Source: Absidia repens (lineage: Eukaryota; Mucoromycota; Mucoromycetes; Mucorales; Cunninghamellaceae). From it: a DNA stretch of 64,000 nt. The position numbers were made by a program, and so were the translations under genes. The notes under the pieces were generated by a model, which was not told where the DNA came from, ran no database searches, and saw only the letters and a list, made by a program, of their open reading frames with translations. Each line of letters begins with the position of its first letter. Position 1 is the first letter of the stretch. Below, one piece after another: positions 12,206 to 22,897 of the stretch. The stretch covers positions 496,001 through 560,000 of the forward strand of contig MCGE01000004.1 in the NCBI GenBank assembly GCA_002105175.1, written 5' to 3'.

Positions 12206-13449
12206 CTATTGAGATGATTGCATGGCAGGTGTGGATTGAGTTTCGAAAAGAGGAGACAATTCAGCTGAAAAAGAAAAAGGAAAACAATGTGTGAGTTTGA
12301 TTATAAATTGAATATTATCATCTGCATGCTGCTATACCATACCTAAAAAGGTTTCCTGTTCGTCAACACTGTAAATGTTTTTCAATAGATCGCTATTAAT
12401 ATCAATGATATCGTCGCCATAGTCTGATTGAATAAAGATAAATGAAATTTACAAAGTACATTTCATGTCCCAATGTTGGTTCTGCATGATTCGTTTTACC
12501 TTGTTCGTTCATCCCGTTGTCAACACTGACGTGCTCCGGTGAATTGGTCATAGGGAATTGGGAATAGTAAAATTGTTCCTCCTGGAACTTTGCAGTCAGT
12601 GCTGAGGTATCATAAGCATCCAAGCAAAAGGCACTGTCAAACACGTCTAATGCGAAGGGTGAGATGCTATCATACGCATTAAAACATTCTAGCAAAAAGA
12701 AAAAAAAAAAAGGAAAAGAAAAGTGGTGAGGTAAAAGAGATAAAGAGAGATCGGTACGGTGATTTCTTTTCCTTTATATTTACATAATATAGTATACACT
12801 TACCTTGATTTGCTTCAATCGTTTCTTTCACTTGAGAAGAAGGAAAAGTAGAATTTTGAGAATACAATTGATTATCTGCATGCTTGATCATGGCCGACTC
12901 TGTAGAGAAGCAAATAAATGCGGTTAGTCAATGTAGGTAGTCAAAGCTTTTTTTTTTAAAAAAAAATACTTACCATGAATGGGTGTCATTGATGAAGATT
13001 GTTTGCTGAAAATAGCTTCTTCCTCTGCGCGTTCCTTGAGTTCAGTTGCCGTTAAGTTTGGTGAATTAGAGCTTACTGCTTTAAAATTTGGGGTTCTTGA
13101 GCTTGGTCCCTTGAGTTCAATAGTTGTGGAACCTTGTGCCCTGGGCCCTCGTTTCATTTCCATAAGGACAGACTGGTTTCCTATTTGTATAAAACAGTAA
13201 GAGTTACTTGGGTAGCAAAATGTATCCTTGACAGAAATGTGATTTTTTTATTTTATATATAGTACCTTTTTCATTCAATTTCGCTGATTGCTGTCTAGTC
13301 ATTATACGATTGACATTCTTTTCATAAAGTTGTTGTTTGGGTTCACTATCGTTAGATCTTCCTTTGGTGTTTGATCGTGTCGCGTTTTCAGATCCAGTGA
13401 CATTTTCATCATCATAGTCCTGCCGTGTACGAGTGCTTCGTTGCATCAT
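12206..13449 (-). CDS. Uncharacterised 271-aa protein
   Basis: Six exons with consistent phases: 13449-13266, 13180-12974, 12899-12804, 12688-12500, 12423-12343, 12264-12206. I do not recognise it. The N-terminal ~130 residues are polar and charged (RSTRTRQDYDDENVTGSE, MKRGPRAQGS, ATELKERAEEEAIFSKQ). The C-terminal half is acidic and aromatic (ECFNAYDSISPFALDVFDS, DYGDDIIDINSDLLKNIY) and ends TPAMQSSQ. The layout (basic N-terminus, acidic C-terminus with FxxDxFDS) recalls securins, but no KEN or RxxL box is visible, so the resemblance is not enough to name it. Start at the first of two adjacent ATGs after an A-rich leader. An upstream extension would add a Phe-rich low-complexity stretch. Probably nuclear or regulatory; this is a guess. 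Confidence 0.6.
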
Positions 13450-13698
13450 AAACTGAATGCGTTTATTGAATAAAACAATTGCCGTTTGAGATGGCAAAAA
13501 CGAAAGAAGTAAAACACAGAAAGGAAGTAACCAAAAAAAAAAAAAAAAAAATCCAGGACCAACCATATTTTTTTTGCATTGACTAAAATATTTCAAAGAC
13601 CGCATTTTATTCATACCCAAAAAAATCTGAAGCTATAACAGCAAAATGAAGACTAAATAACTAACAACTAACTAAAATACAAAAATAAGTTTCCAACG

Positions 13699-14451
13699 TC
13701 ATTCATCAGTCACTTCAGTGAAGGCCATATCCCAAAACTTGACTTCCAGAGCGAGCGTTTGACGGTAGACTTGTTCCAAGCTTTTTAACCGCAGAGGGTC
13801 CGTTGTAGACAGCGCGTTGACCAGTTCCCCACATTCATCCACAAAGTCCTTGAATTCATCCAATGTCCAATTTTGAATCAGTTCCTGCATTGTTGCCACA
13901 TGAACCGGATCTTGCTCACCACTAGAGCCAGCCGTTTTGTTTTCTTGAATCGATTTGGCATACAACCAAGCTTCCAAAAACACTTTTTCCATAGCCCATA
14001 GCACAACTAAGGCCTCACCCAAATCATAGCCAGCGGTACGGGCCACCTTCTGATGGAAATCGACATAACGACTTGTCCATGGTTTCATGCCACCTTGAGG
14101 GAACCCAGCATAGGGAGTGCGACTGAGAAGGTCAGTGAACATTTGACATTCACGGAACACGTTGGACACAGCAAAGGCAAGGGTCTTGAAAATACGTTGA
14201 GCATGCGCCGAGTCGTAATGTGGATCATTATCACCCCATTCCCGCTGGTCAGGAAACAAGGCCACGCGTGAGATCATGAGCCCCATCATTTTGGTGTATC
14301 CATTGGTGTATGCTCGGTCTTGTTCAATCCAGGAATGCAAATGTTGAGGAGCTATTGTGTGTGACCCCACTTGTTGCAAAAAGGTGTGTCTGGTGGCTTT
14401 TTCGTACGCCTCCTTATCGATTGAAAGAAGATGCTGTGTTAAAGATACCAT
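13699..14451 (-). CDS. TENA/THI-4 family protein (haem-oxygenase-like fold)
   Basis: Single exon, 250 aa, the usual size for this family. All-helical sequence starting SLTQHLLSIDKEAYEKATRH, then FLQQVGSHTIAPQHLHSWIEQDRAYTNGY (the tract with Asp/Tyr typical of the TenA active-site helix), FRECQMFTDLL, and the C-terminal GYDLGEALVVLWAMEKVFLEAW, where Glu and aromatic residues line the pocket. Related proteins are aminopyrimidine aminohydrolases/thiaminase II in thiamin salvage, but eukaryotic TenA-like proteins include members with no proven substrate, and the catalytic Cys cannot be assigned with confidence here. Starts at ATG 14451; a T run follows immediately upstream. Tail-to-head with the uncharacterised gene, 249 bp apart. 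Confidence 0.82.
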   Translation of the reverse strand: MVSLTQHLLSIDKEAYEKATRHTFLQQVGSHTIAPQHLHSWIEQDRAYTNGYTKMMGLMISRVALFPDQREWGDNDPHYDSAHAQRIFKTLAFAVSNVFRECQMFTDLLSRTPYAGFPQGGMKPWTSRYVDFHQKVARTAGYDLGEALVVLWAMEKVFLEAWLYAKSIQENKTAGSSGEQDPVHVATMQELIQNWTLDEFKDFVDECGELVNALSTTDPLRLKSLEQVYRQTLALEVKFWDMAFTEVTDE

Positions 14452-15700
14452 GTTTTTTTTTTTTCTTCTTGAAAAGAAATGAAAAATGTGAGATGAGACG
14501 AGTCATTTTTTTTTTCTGATCAGATTTTAACCCCCGCTGAGATCAATTGGTTTTGCGCCAAAAAAGAACACCCAAAATTTTGAATTGTGCTTCCCACACG
14601 ATTGCACTCATCACCCATTAGTTGGATTATGATTATTAACTAAGAAAAAATAAACTTGACGAAGTGAAAGTCTGTTTTTTATGTGCGCTGTCGGCGTGGG
14701 TTATGTCCGGGTATATTTTACTAGGCAATGTTATTGTTTATCTGTATATTGCCAGTATTTAGGGTTCCCCCGATGACGGTTTTGGGAAAAATGGGAATTG
14801 CTCGTTAGTCTATGTTTTTAGATTTCTAGACAGAATTATGGCTAGCTCGGCATTATACTAAAAATGAGGGTTTTTGAGCATGCAAACTACCTATATTAAA
14901 AATGTTTGCCTTTTCGTTATCTTCCATGCATTTTTTTTTCAAGTCGCCTGGGCGGTTGTGTATTGATCATTTATGTCAAATTTTAAAAGATTCGATGAAA
15001 GCAAAGGGTACTCCCTTTGATTCTAAAATTCCCAGACAAATTTTGGTTGTGAAAATCCAAAATATCGATTTTTTTATCCCAAATAAAATTTTCTCCGCTG
15101 TAGAATGACTGTATACATCTTCTAAACCCTATGGAAATCCCAATTAACCGCATGAAACGTCATAAGATCGATTTTTCTTGCTTGCATTTAACCTTCTTTC
15201 ACTCCACATACCAACTCTCAGTTCTGGAACCAAAATAAAGTGCTTTACTGGGTCTACTCCATCTTTTATACTAATACCTCAAAGCTATCTCTCATATATA
15301 TGCATAAAAAGGTATTCGTCCAAGCTTGTATCGAAACTCACCCAGCCCCTCTCCATACCCAAAATCGATGATGCCAAGAAAACTTCACAAAAGTAACGTT
15401 CTTCGAATTACGATATTTCACAGCCAGCAATGCTTTCCAAAAAAGGTATTATCGTTCCATAGTTTATCTATATATCGCGTATCTCTACGTGAATCCCTAC
15501 TGTACTATGTTAACTGAACAATATTCTTATGTGTAATTCTCTAATGTTGACCATCAGACGTGTTGTTGGAGTTACAGTAAAGCATGCTTGCAAAAAACAA
15601 CAACTAACGAAGTGATGCTGGGTATTCAGAAATTCCCTGCAGCCGTTCCGTAAATAGTGGTCGTATATGGTAAGTATTTAGTTAAAGTCCTACCCTGTAT

Positions 15701-15738
<38 letters not shown>

Positions 15739-15749
15739 TAATATCATAA
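14452..15749. other. Intergenic, low-complexity
   Basis: No gene recognised on either strand. AT-rich, with a (TA)n run at about 15702-15734. A C/T-rich stretch with short open frames around 14900-15110 has no family signal. Promoter of the TENA-like gene must lie at its left end. Confidence 0.45.
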
Positions 15750-16660
15750 GGATCTGAAAACAGAGATTTGTGGGTTAAAAAATGAGATATATTTCAATGA
15801 AGCATAAGCATAAACTGCCTAGGTCAACCACAATCAAGGGAACTAAGAAAAGTGTATTATGAAGAGTTTCAACTCTAACCTAAAAGGACAATTGCAAATT
15901 GGAGCTAATATAGTGTACATAGCAAAACATTAAAAAGTTTAAAGGGACATATGTTATTGAAACACAACAGCGGTCATCATTTATCACAAAGGGGATGGGA
16001 GTAAAAAAAAAAAGAAGGGATCTGTTGCACAAGACATGAGAAAGACTAATGAGACATTTTTTCATTGAAGAAAATAAAAAGAGACATTTTTATTCAGACG
16101 TAAATACAAAATATGGACAAGCTAACATTAAACTAAGCTAATGAACATTCCAAAAGGCCAATTAATGGTGGCCCTAAATCCTGAATCCAAAATGAAAGGG
16201 TTTCCCCATGCATCTTGTAATCCCTTTGCTGAAAACTCTTTTAAACTAATCCTGATACTAACCGAAGTCCAACATACCCTCAAAAACGTTGAATGATGAA
16301 GAAAAATATAAATGGAAAAGAGAGAGAAAATAAAAAATTGCGAGTAAATAAATATTCACGTGGGCGGGATTTGAAAGATCCTTTTTTGCATCCGTGGCAT
16401 GGTGGTTCTGTTTTGATACGAAATGTCACGATGCCTACGCACTCCCCTGCTCTGTAGAATAGTTTGTGACACACTGTTGAATAACCCGCCCTTCACTGTA
16501 GAATTGCCTATCACCATAGTTTATCTCACGTATGTTTATTGTCTCTCATAATAAGAATAGGGGACTTGAGAGACAGGTCGTTCAATCAATCGATAAATAA
16601 ACGTGTTTTGAAAAAAATAATTATTCGTGTATAGAGCTTTTGTTATGACATTCAATTTTT
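15750..16660 (+). repeat. Dispersed repeat family, copy B
   Basis: Module GATATATTTCAATGAAGCATAAG near 15785, a second ACATTTTTTCATTGAAG at about 16052, core at about 16175-16275 (CTAAATCCTGAATCCAAAATG onward), purine tract 16298-16340, CACGTG at 16357-16362 followed by GGCGGGATTTGAAA, and the distal TGTAGAATAG motif at about 16453 and 16495. Same orientation as copy A. Borders estimated. Confidence 0.75.
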
Positions 16661-17760
16661 TCAAAAAAAGTGTAAACCCTATTTTGGCAGTCTTTCTGAC
16701 TGAATATTGAGGGTTGTGAGTAGCTGGATCTTCTCGAAATCAATATCAAAACAGGATCATACCATAGAGATATTCTGGACATCCGCGATTAATCCGATGT
16801 CTCAGTTCTTCCGGAACCCTCGGAGCCTTCGGATGGATTTTCCTGAGGGGGGTACGTATTAGGTAATGAGCAGAAAAAAAGGAAAAAAAAATGAATGATC
16901 GATATCGGTATTTCAAACAAAAAGAGTCTTTGACCACCTCTGGACCCTTCATCCGCCAACCCCGGATTCTATTGGTGTATATTTTGAAATTCATTGGCCT
17001 TTTATTTCTTTTCCATGTATTCTTTTTTATCGTGATTTATTACGACTGTACCGACATGTTTTTCATTTGATTCCATTGTTTCAACCTAACTTTAGGTTTC
17101 TCATTCTGCCCATTATAGGCATAAACATTTCATCTCATGTCACGTATAACGAAATATACAATATACTTGCAGGATTTCTTCGGATATCTAATTCATTTTA
17201 CCAAAACATCGTTCGATTTTTCGTTCAACCTGGGCGGCGTTTCAAAGTACAGAGATGTCTGAGCGCACACCGCCATGATTTATTATACTACAGTGACTGA
17301 AGTTGCTCCTCTCTTCATGCGCATATATATAGATATATAGATATAAATATTGGTATATATTAAAGGACAGCATTTGTTAAAACTGGTTGGCATTTCAAAG
17401 ATAAAAAAAAACCAGTGACTTGAAATGAAATTTCCAGTGGTGGGATCATGGAATCGGTATTTAAATTCTGCCGTTGCATTACTCATAATTCATTTTATAA
17501 AGAATGGTGCGAGAAACCCATCCAATCCACGATAGCTTGAACCCTGATATGTATATATATTTTTTTTTCTGAAACCAAAGATACCCTATTTTTTTTTTCT
17601 CGCAGAAAATGCAAGCATATTTGCTTTCTATGCCGCAGGGGCGAGAACAATGGGCGTATATAAATAAAAGGGGGATATAGTTTTAACATTTTACTTTTTT
17701 TAACTATCATTTATTATACGTATCAAGACCTTTTCTTATTTCCCATTTAAATCTGTATCA
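16661..17760. promoter_or_regulatory. Upstream region of the HSF-type gene with TATA box
   Basis: No gene seen. A good TATA box, TATATAAATA, sits at 17657-17666, about 95 bp before the ATG at 17761. A run of ATATATAGATATATAG lies around 17325-17345. No clear nTTCnnGAAn heat-shock element was found by eye. Confidence 0.5.
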
Positions 17761-18075
17761 ATGACAGCAACAGCTCTTTCCTTTGATATCTCTGATATTA
17801 ATACTTTTGACTATGATGTGAATGCCTATCGTCATCCTTTGTCTCCTGATGATTGTAATTTTTTGACATCTTCTTCACCTCCTTTATCTTGGGACAGCAA
17901 CATGTGCCATGACGATATAAATAGCAGCAGCAGTAGCAGTAGAAGCAGTGGAAGTTCTGGCAAGCGGTCTCAAAAACGTGGCGTCAGTACTTTTATAACA
18001 AAACTTTATGGGTATGACATTCACAATCATCAACAATATCATGAAAACGGCTTCAAAATTGACTAACGCTGATCT

Positions 18076-18111
<36 letters not shown>

Positions 18112-19057
18112 GATAGGTGATCAAAAATACCAACAGCTAATCACATGGAACGCAAGCGGGACCTCTTTCCTTGTGTGTAATGCAACTCGATTTTCGGAGG
18201 AAGTTCTTCCAGTGCATTTTAAACATAGTAATTTCTCGAGCTTTGTTCGGCAACTCAATATGTAAGCGAAAAGAATAAAACTAGCCACCAAGTGTTGGAA
18301 AAAAAAAAAAGAAAAAAAAAAAAAAAAAAAAAAACTAGAATCTCATGAATTTGGCCTTTTCATTTTAACAGGTACGGCTTTCATAAAATCAACAAATCTC
18401 TTAGAGGTCAACGAGGGTTCAATGAAAATGAAATCTGGGAATTTTCTCATGGTAAATTCCGTTATGGTCGACCTGAATTATTAGAAGACATCAAGCGAAA
18501 AGCAATGGATTCGGAAATGCTGCGACGAGAAACTGGCGATATTCATGCCTCTTTCAACATGGTTCAATTAGCTCAATCTGATTTACTACAACAATTTAAC
18601 AATCTTCAAGATCAATTTTCAACTCTGGTTCAAAATTTTAAAGAGCTTAAAAAAATCCAACTTCAACAGCAAATTATTATTCGCCGTTTGACTGAATCCT
18701 CATCTTCATCAGGTATTTTCTTCTTTGAAAAGTCGCGTGTGCGGACGTTCAATGTTGATAATTTTTTTTTTTTTTTTTGGTAATTTTATAGGCAAAACAC
18801 AATTACAAAATCCAAATGTCCTAATTACCGCACCACAATGGCAACAACAACAACAACAACAGCAGCAAAATAATATTGTGCCTGCCATGTACTCCCAAGA
18901 ATGTACCCCTATATCTACTGCCTCCAATCTCAATGATTTCCCACCAAGCCCGGCCCTCTCTGATCCTTCACCACAATCCCATGGTGGTCCCTACTCTAAT
19001 GATTCGTCCTGTCATTCTCGCCTGTCTTCTTATGCTGTTGATCTCTCTTTTTCTTAA
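17761..19057 (+). CDS. HSF-type DNA-binding transcription factor
   Basis: Four exons: 17761-18011, 18109-18261, 18372-18712, 18792-19057; 336 aa. Ser-rich N-terminus (polySer, residues ~58-68), then the HSF domain from [16 protein letters not shown] (~residue 77) through [43 protein letters not shown] and [21 protein letters not shown] (~residue 180). The recognition helix [15 protein letters not shown] is intact. A heptad-like helix [20 protein letters not shown] follows (coiled coil for oligomerisation), then a polyGln block and a Ser/Pro-rich C-terminus. It is short for a classical Hsf1 and could equally be an Mga1/Sfl1-type regulator. Introns 1 and 2 contain T and A runs of about 27-35 nt. 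Confidence 0.92.
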
Positions 19058-19269
19058 GAGAAACTTTTCTTATAAAATACCCTTACCATGCCTCCTTTTT
19101 AATTAATCCATTTTTATGTTTTAATGTATTGTATATCATATTACTATAATAAATTCAAAAAATATATTCTCCAAATCTAATTTTCATAAATTGTGACAAT
19201 ATAACGTATACGGCATAATTAAAAGATATAGATAGAATAGCACAATTCAGCAAGAATGTAAAAAAAAGG

Positions 19270-20520
19270 TGCCCCACAGAAAGTGTTAAGGATATTCTTA
19301 TTTTTTACAAGACAATAAAGCACTTGACCACATAATATGATAGTAAAGATGAAAAGTAATAAAGGTTCTAGGCGCGGCGGTTGATTTATGTTGCCTCATA
19401 CCGAATCCTTTTTGGGTTTCAAACACACATCAGCCGTGTTTTTAATACGCTCAAGCACTGTACTACGTGATAATACGACAAGACAAACTAAACGTATGAG
19501 AAACGATGTAAGGGCAAAGGGACAATAGCTATTTATTCATACGTAAATACAGTATAAACTATGGTATCTAAATTAAAGAGGTCTAATGATAACATTATGT
19601 CACATATCTAAATGTGAAACTTTTAGTGGGGAGTGTATGTATTATATCCTGCTGTGACAAACTATTCTAGCGACAACAAAAATTATATATTTCATATCCC
19701 GCCCACGTGGATTTATTTACTCCCCAATTTTTATTTTTTCCCGCTCCTTTTCTTCTTTTTTCTTTCAATCTTTTTTTTTCTTCATCATTGTAACTTCTTT
19801 GAGGTCATGGTGGTCTCAGATTAGTGTTAGGACTAGTTTAGAAGGATTTTCAGCTCAGGGATTATAACATGCATGGAGAACCCTTTCATTTTGGATCTAG
19901 GATTTTGAACCTCCATTAGTCGGCTTTTTGAAGTCTCCATTAGACCAGTTTAGTATTAATTTGACCATAGTTTGAATCTATATGGAATAAAATATGTCTG
20001 TTTTTTACTGCTTCAATGAGAATACCATTAGTGTCTCTCATGACTTATGCAATAGATCTCTCTCTTTTTTTTTTTTTTTTACTACAATCATCCATGTTGA
20101 TTAATGTTGACTATTGTTTTGTTTCAATAAAAGAACTCCCTTTAGTCTTTCCCATCCCCTATACAGTACTTTACAGTACAGTACAGTACACTATATTGGC
20201 TCCTATATAGAAATGGTATCTTGAATTTAGAGCTAGCTATTCTTCAAATTCCACATTAGTCTCCTTCATCCTCTAGTAGATCCTTCCAGAACCTCTCTCG
20301 TAAATTAGTACCTCCTGTTTCGTTTTAATATTTACCAATATGCTTCAATAAAATATGCCTTTTTATTAAACATCTTCTGACCTACTGGATAGTAAACAAT
20401 TGCATGAGTATAAAGGTTTTGTAGCTGGTCTGCCAAACACGTTCTCTATAATTCATCCACAATATATACCTTTTCTCTCCTACTCCATGAACTGGCTGCC
20501 AGCCTTAGATTATTTTCTAT
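19270..20520 (-). repeat. Dispersed repeat family, copy C (inverted, composite)
   Basis: The core is on the minus strand at about 19829-19915 (reading on + as GTTAGGACTAGTTTAGAAGG ... CATTTTGGATCTAGGATTTTG). CCCGCCCACGTGG is at 19700-19710, followed by a pyrimidine tract, the complement of the purine tract in the other copies. Reverse-complemented modules continue to the right: GGAATAAAATATG (~19985), CTGCTTCAATGAG (~20010), TTTCAATAAAAG (~20120), GCTTCAATAAAATATGCC (~20343). The left part (19275-19600) matches 5565-5640 in forward orientation, so the locus looks rearranged. A (TACAG)n run is at about 20165-20190. Confidence 0.7.
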
Positions 20521-20912
20521 TAGAGTAATCATGTTCATGTATGACCAACCATATAAATGCGTCTATGTCATACGTGCATGTAGCCGCCACTATGGAACAT
20601 TTTACACTGGCTTTTATTATTATTTATGACCCCTTCCCCACCTCCTGAATCCTAGAGACTGGTCACTTGATATAAAACGCAGTAGTATTCCAGCTATGGC
20701 ATCCGTTCAAGTCCACCTAGGCGTGCGGCCTTCGTAGCTTCCATTGGACAGGACATTTTGTACTGTGTGTATTTAGTTAGTTAGTTATTTTGCATGTGAG
20801 ATAATATAAAGATTAAACGGTGCCCCAACTGAAGCCAGTTGTTCCCAGGGTTCGATTTTCATCAAAAACCATACAACAACCACTTCCCCATCCCTGACAT
20901 ACAGCAGATCTC

Positions 20913-20943
<31 letters not shown>

Positions 20944-21221
20944 AAAGTTGAGAATGTCTTGAAATTGAATACAGAAAGTTGCAACCATTAATGTGTACTT
21001 TCGTTCTCACTGAAGTGCACCATATGATACATAGTAAAAAAGCAAAGACAAACAAGGTATATTTAATTACAAGTGTATTTTATTGATGATAAAAATGTCC
21101 AACTAAAAATAACGATAATATGCGGGGAGGGGGATAATCTAACATAATCATAAGTAAAAACTATACAAGCTATACTATAATAAAAAAACAACAACAACTA
21201 TAAACTGCCGTACCAAGTAAA
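20521..21221. other. 3' flank of the Ugo1-like gene
   Basis: No gene seen. Contains a T-to-A homopolymer switch at 20911-20946 and AT-rich DNA. A GTTCAAGTCC word near 20712 looks like a tRNA B box but no tRNA folds around it. Confidence 0.45.
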
Positions 21222-22751
21222 CTAATGAAGTTGCGATTGGGAAGAGGAAGAAGCAGATAATCGTTGATCCATCACACGGTAAGTCCACCATGAAGCTTCA
21301 AGTATCATCCAAGTTGCCGTCAATTCTAGAACACCAGCACCCCAACCAGGGAAGAATCCACGCCAACCACCTTCAGCATAAATCTTGCAACAACAATCAA
21401 AAAACCCAGTATAAACATGCTGGTCGGGAGATGAGAGGATATTCGTATCTTGAATCATCAACTTGAATATCACCGTGTCCATAGGATAGCTGAGCGCACG
21501 TGTGATCATACTACTTGACATGCCACAAACAATTTCGGGATAATAAGATTGAAGCATAGATGGTTCGTAGTCGGCGGTAGCGGGGTCCTTTTTGTTTTCA
21601 TGTATTGAACGATCCCTAGTTGACAATCCCACCGATGCTGACGATGATCTTGATAACGATGAGGCTGTTGGTGGTGAATGGCTGGTATCTAGATTATTGA
21701 TGTTGGTAGTCACTGAAGCTGATCGTCGTCGTCTACTAGTACTTTGTCTTTGTCCTTTTGTCAAGTACTTGAAGGTTCGTTTGTAGAGATACATCATGCA
21801 CTTTTCCGTCGCCAAGTTGAAGAGAAAGGATGGAAGGAAGGTGGACCAGAATGATAAGGGTGAAGAAGTTGGTGTTGGGGTCCATAATGATGAGGGTTGT
21901 AGACTAGGTCGTAAATGTTTTAAATCTTGATAATAATAACGTAAAAAATCCATCGGTGAGCTGATCAGTGGCTGTGTTTGTGATTGGACACGTAAAACCA
22001 GAGCTGTTTTTGAGAGTGAATATAGAGGAATATGAATGGCATATCGAAGACTATATATCATATATACATACAGAATACTGTTAGTGAATATAGAGTGCTT
22101 GATTGATTGATTTTGATTTTGTATTACCATTTATGTACAGCTGCAAGGATATATTGTTGATAAGTTCGATCCAACTTGAGAGATAGCTTTTTCGCAAGTC
22201 CTGCCAAGAAAGATTCATAAGCAGCAGTGATAGCTTGACTGAATAAACCAAGACCAAAACCAGAATAGAGACCACGGAAGCCATGATCTTGATACTTCTT
22301 TTTTAAAAGCGCAAAACATCTTGAAGGTGTGTCCTGGGACCAAGTGTGGGTGTCCGGGTGTGATAGTGCTTGCAAGCCATGTCGAAAAACCACAATGGGG
22401 AAACAGACGGTATAGTTGGTCATCATGGTTCCAATGGCGACCACCAATCCTTTAATAGTATCCTTTTGTTCTGTAAATAATAAATATAGAAAGTGTAGAA
22501 TGAGCTTTTGTGTCAGCATATACCTACGTATATTTCCTCCACTTACGCTTATTTTTCAATTTTCTAGGACTACTGAAGTTGGCAGGTGGCCTATAAAGGT
22601 TCAAGGTAGCTAAAACTTGTAGTTCAGCTTGGCGATTAGCTGCAGCATGTAGCCGAGAAGAGTGCAACTCTTGTTCCAAGTATAGTGGTTGACGTCGTTG
22701 ATACAAGGGACTTCCTACCGCTAATAATCCAAGGTATGGTATTATTGTCAT
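21222..22751 (-). CDS. Mitochondrial carrier-like protein, Ugo1/SLC25A46 type
   Basis: Three exons: 22751-22547, 22470-22128, 22050-21222; 458 aa. The carrier repeats are degenerate: FRGLYSGFGLGLFSQAITAAYESFLAGL in the middle, and near the C-terminus EIVCGMSSSMITRALSYPMD (a PxD-type signature, YPMDTVIFKL) followed by GGWRGFFPGWGAGVLEL. The SYPMDTVIFKLMIQD pattern resembles the YPLETVLHRL of SLC25A46/Ugo1, outer-membrane proteins in mitochondrial fusion, rather than a substrate carrier. A Ser/Arg-rich insert (residues ~300-350) separates the domains. The exon 2/3 junction is chosen so that AAVHKCLRYAIHIPLYSLSK reads through; a nearer acceptor at the CAG before CTCTGG would break frame. Divergent with the Zn2Cys6 regulator. 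Confidence 0.82.
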
Positions 22752-22897
22752 GAAATGTCAATGTTGCAAAAGATATTAGAAAAGTGCAAAAAAAAAAAAA
22801 AGAGGACGGAGATTGATTTTTCAGATATGAAGAAAATCATGCCCTACCGAAGTCACTCAAGGCTTTTTTTGTATCTCTCTCGGCCAGGTTATTCATT
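22752..22897. promoter_or_regulatory. Bidirectional promoter, Ugo1-like / Zn2Cys6 gene
   Basis: Just 146 bp between start codons, holding an A run (22788-22801) and little else. Co-expression or mutual interference of the two genes is possible. Confidence 0.5.

Noticed and set aside
12343..12700. Securin identity for the uncharacterised gene
   Set aside because: Only a vague AYDSISPF..DVFDS resemblance; no KEN box or RxxL destruction box visible.
20700..20730. B-box-like GTTCAAGTCC as a tRNA gene
   Set aside because: No matching acceptor, D or anticodon arms can be drawn around it.
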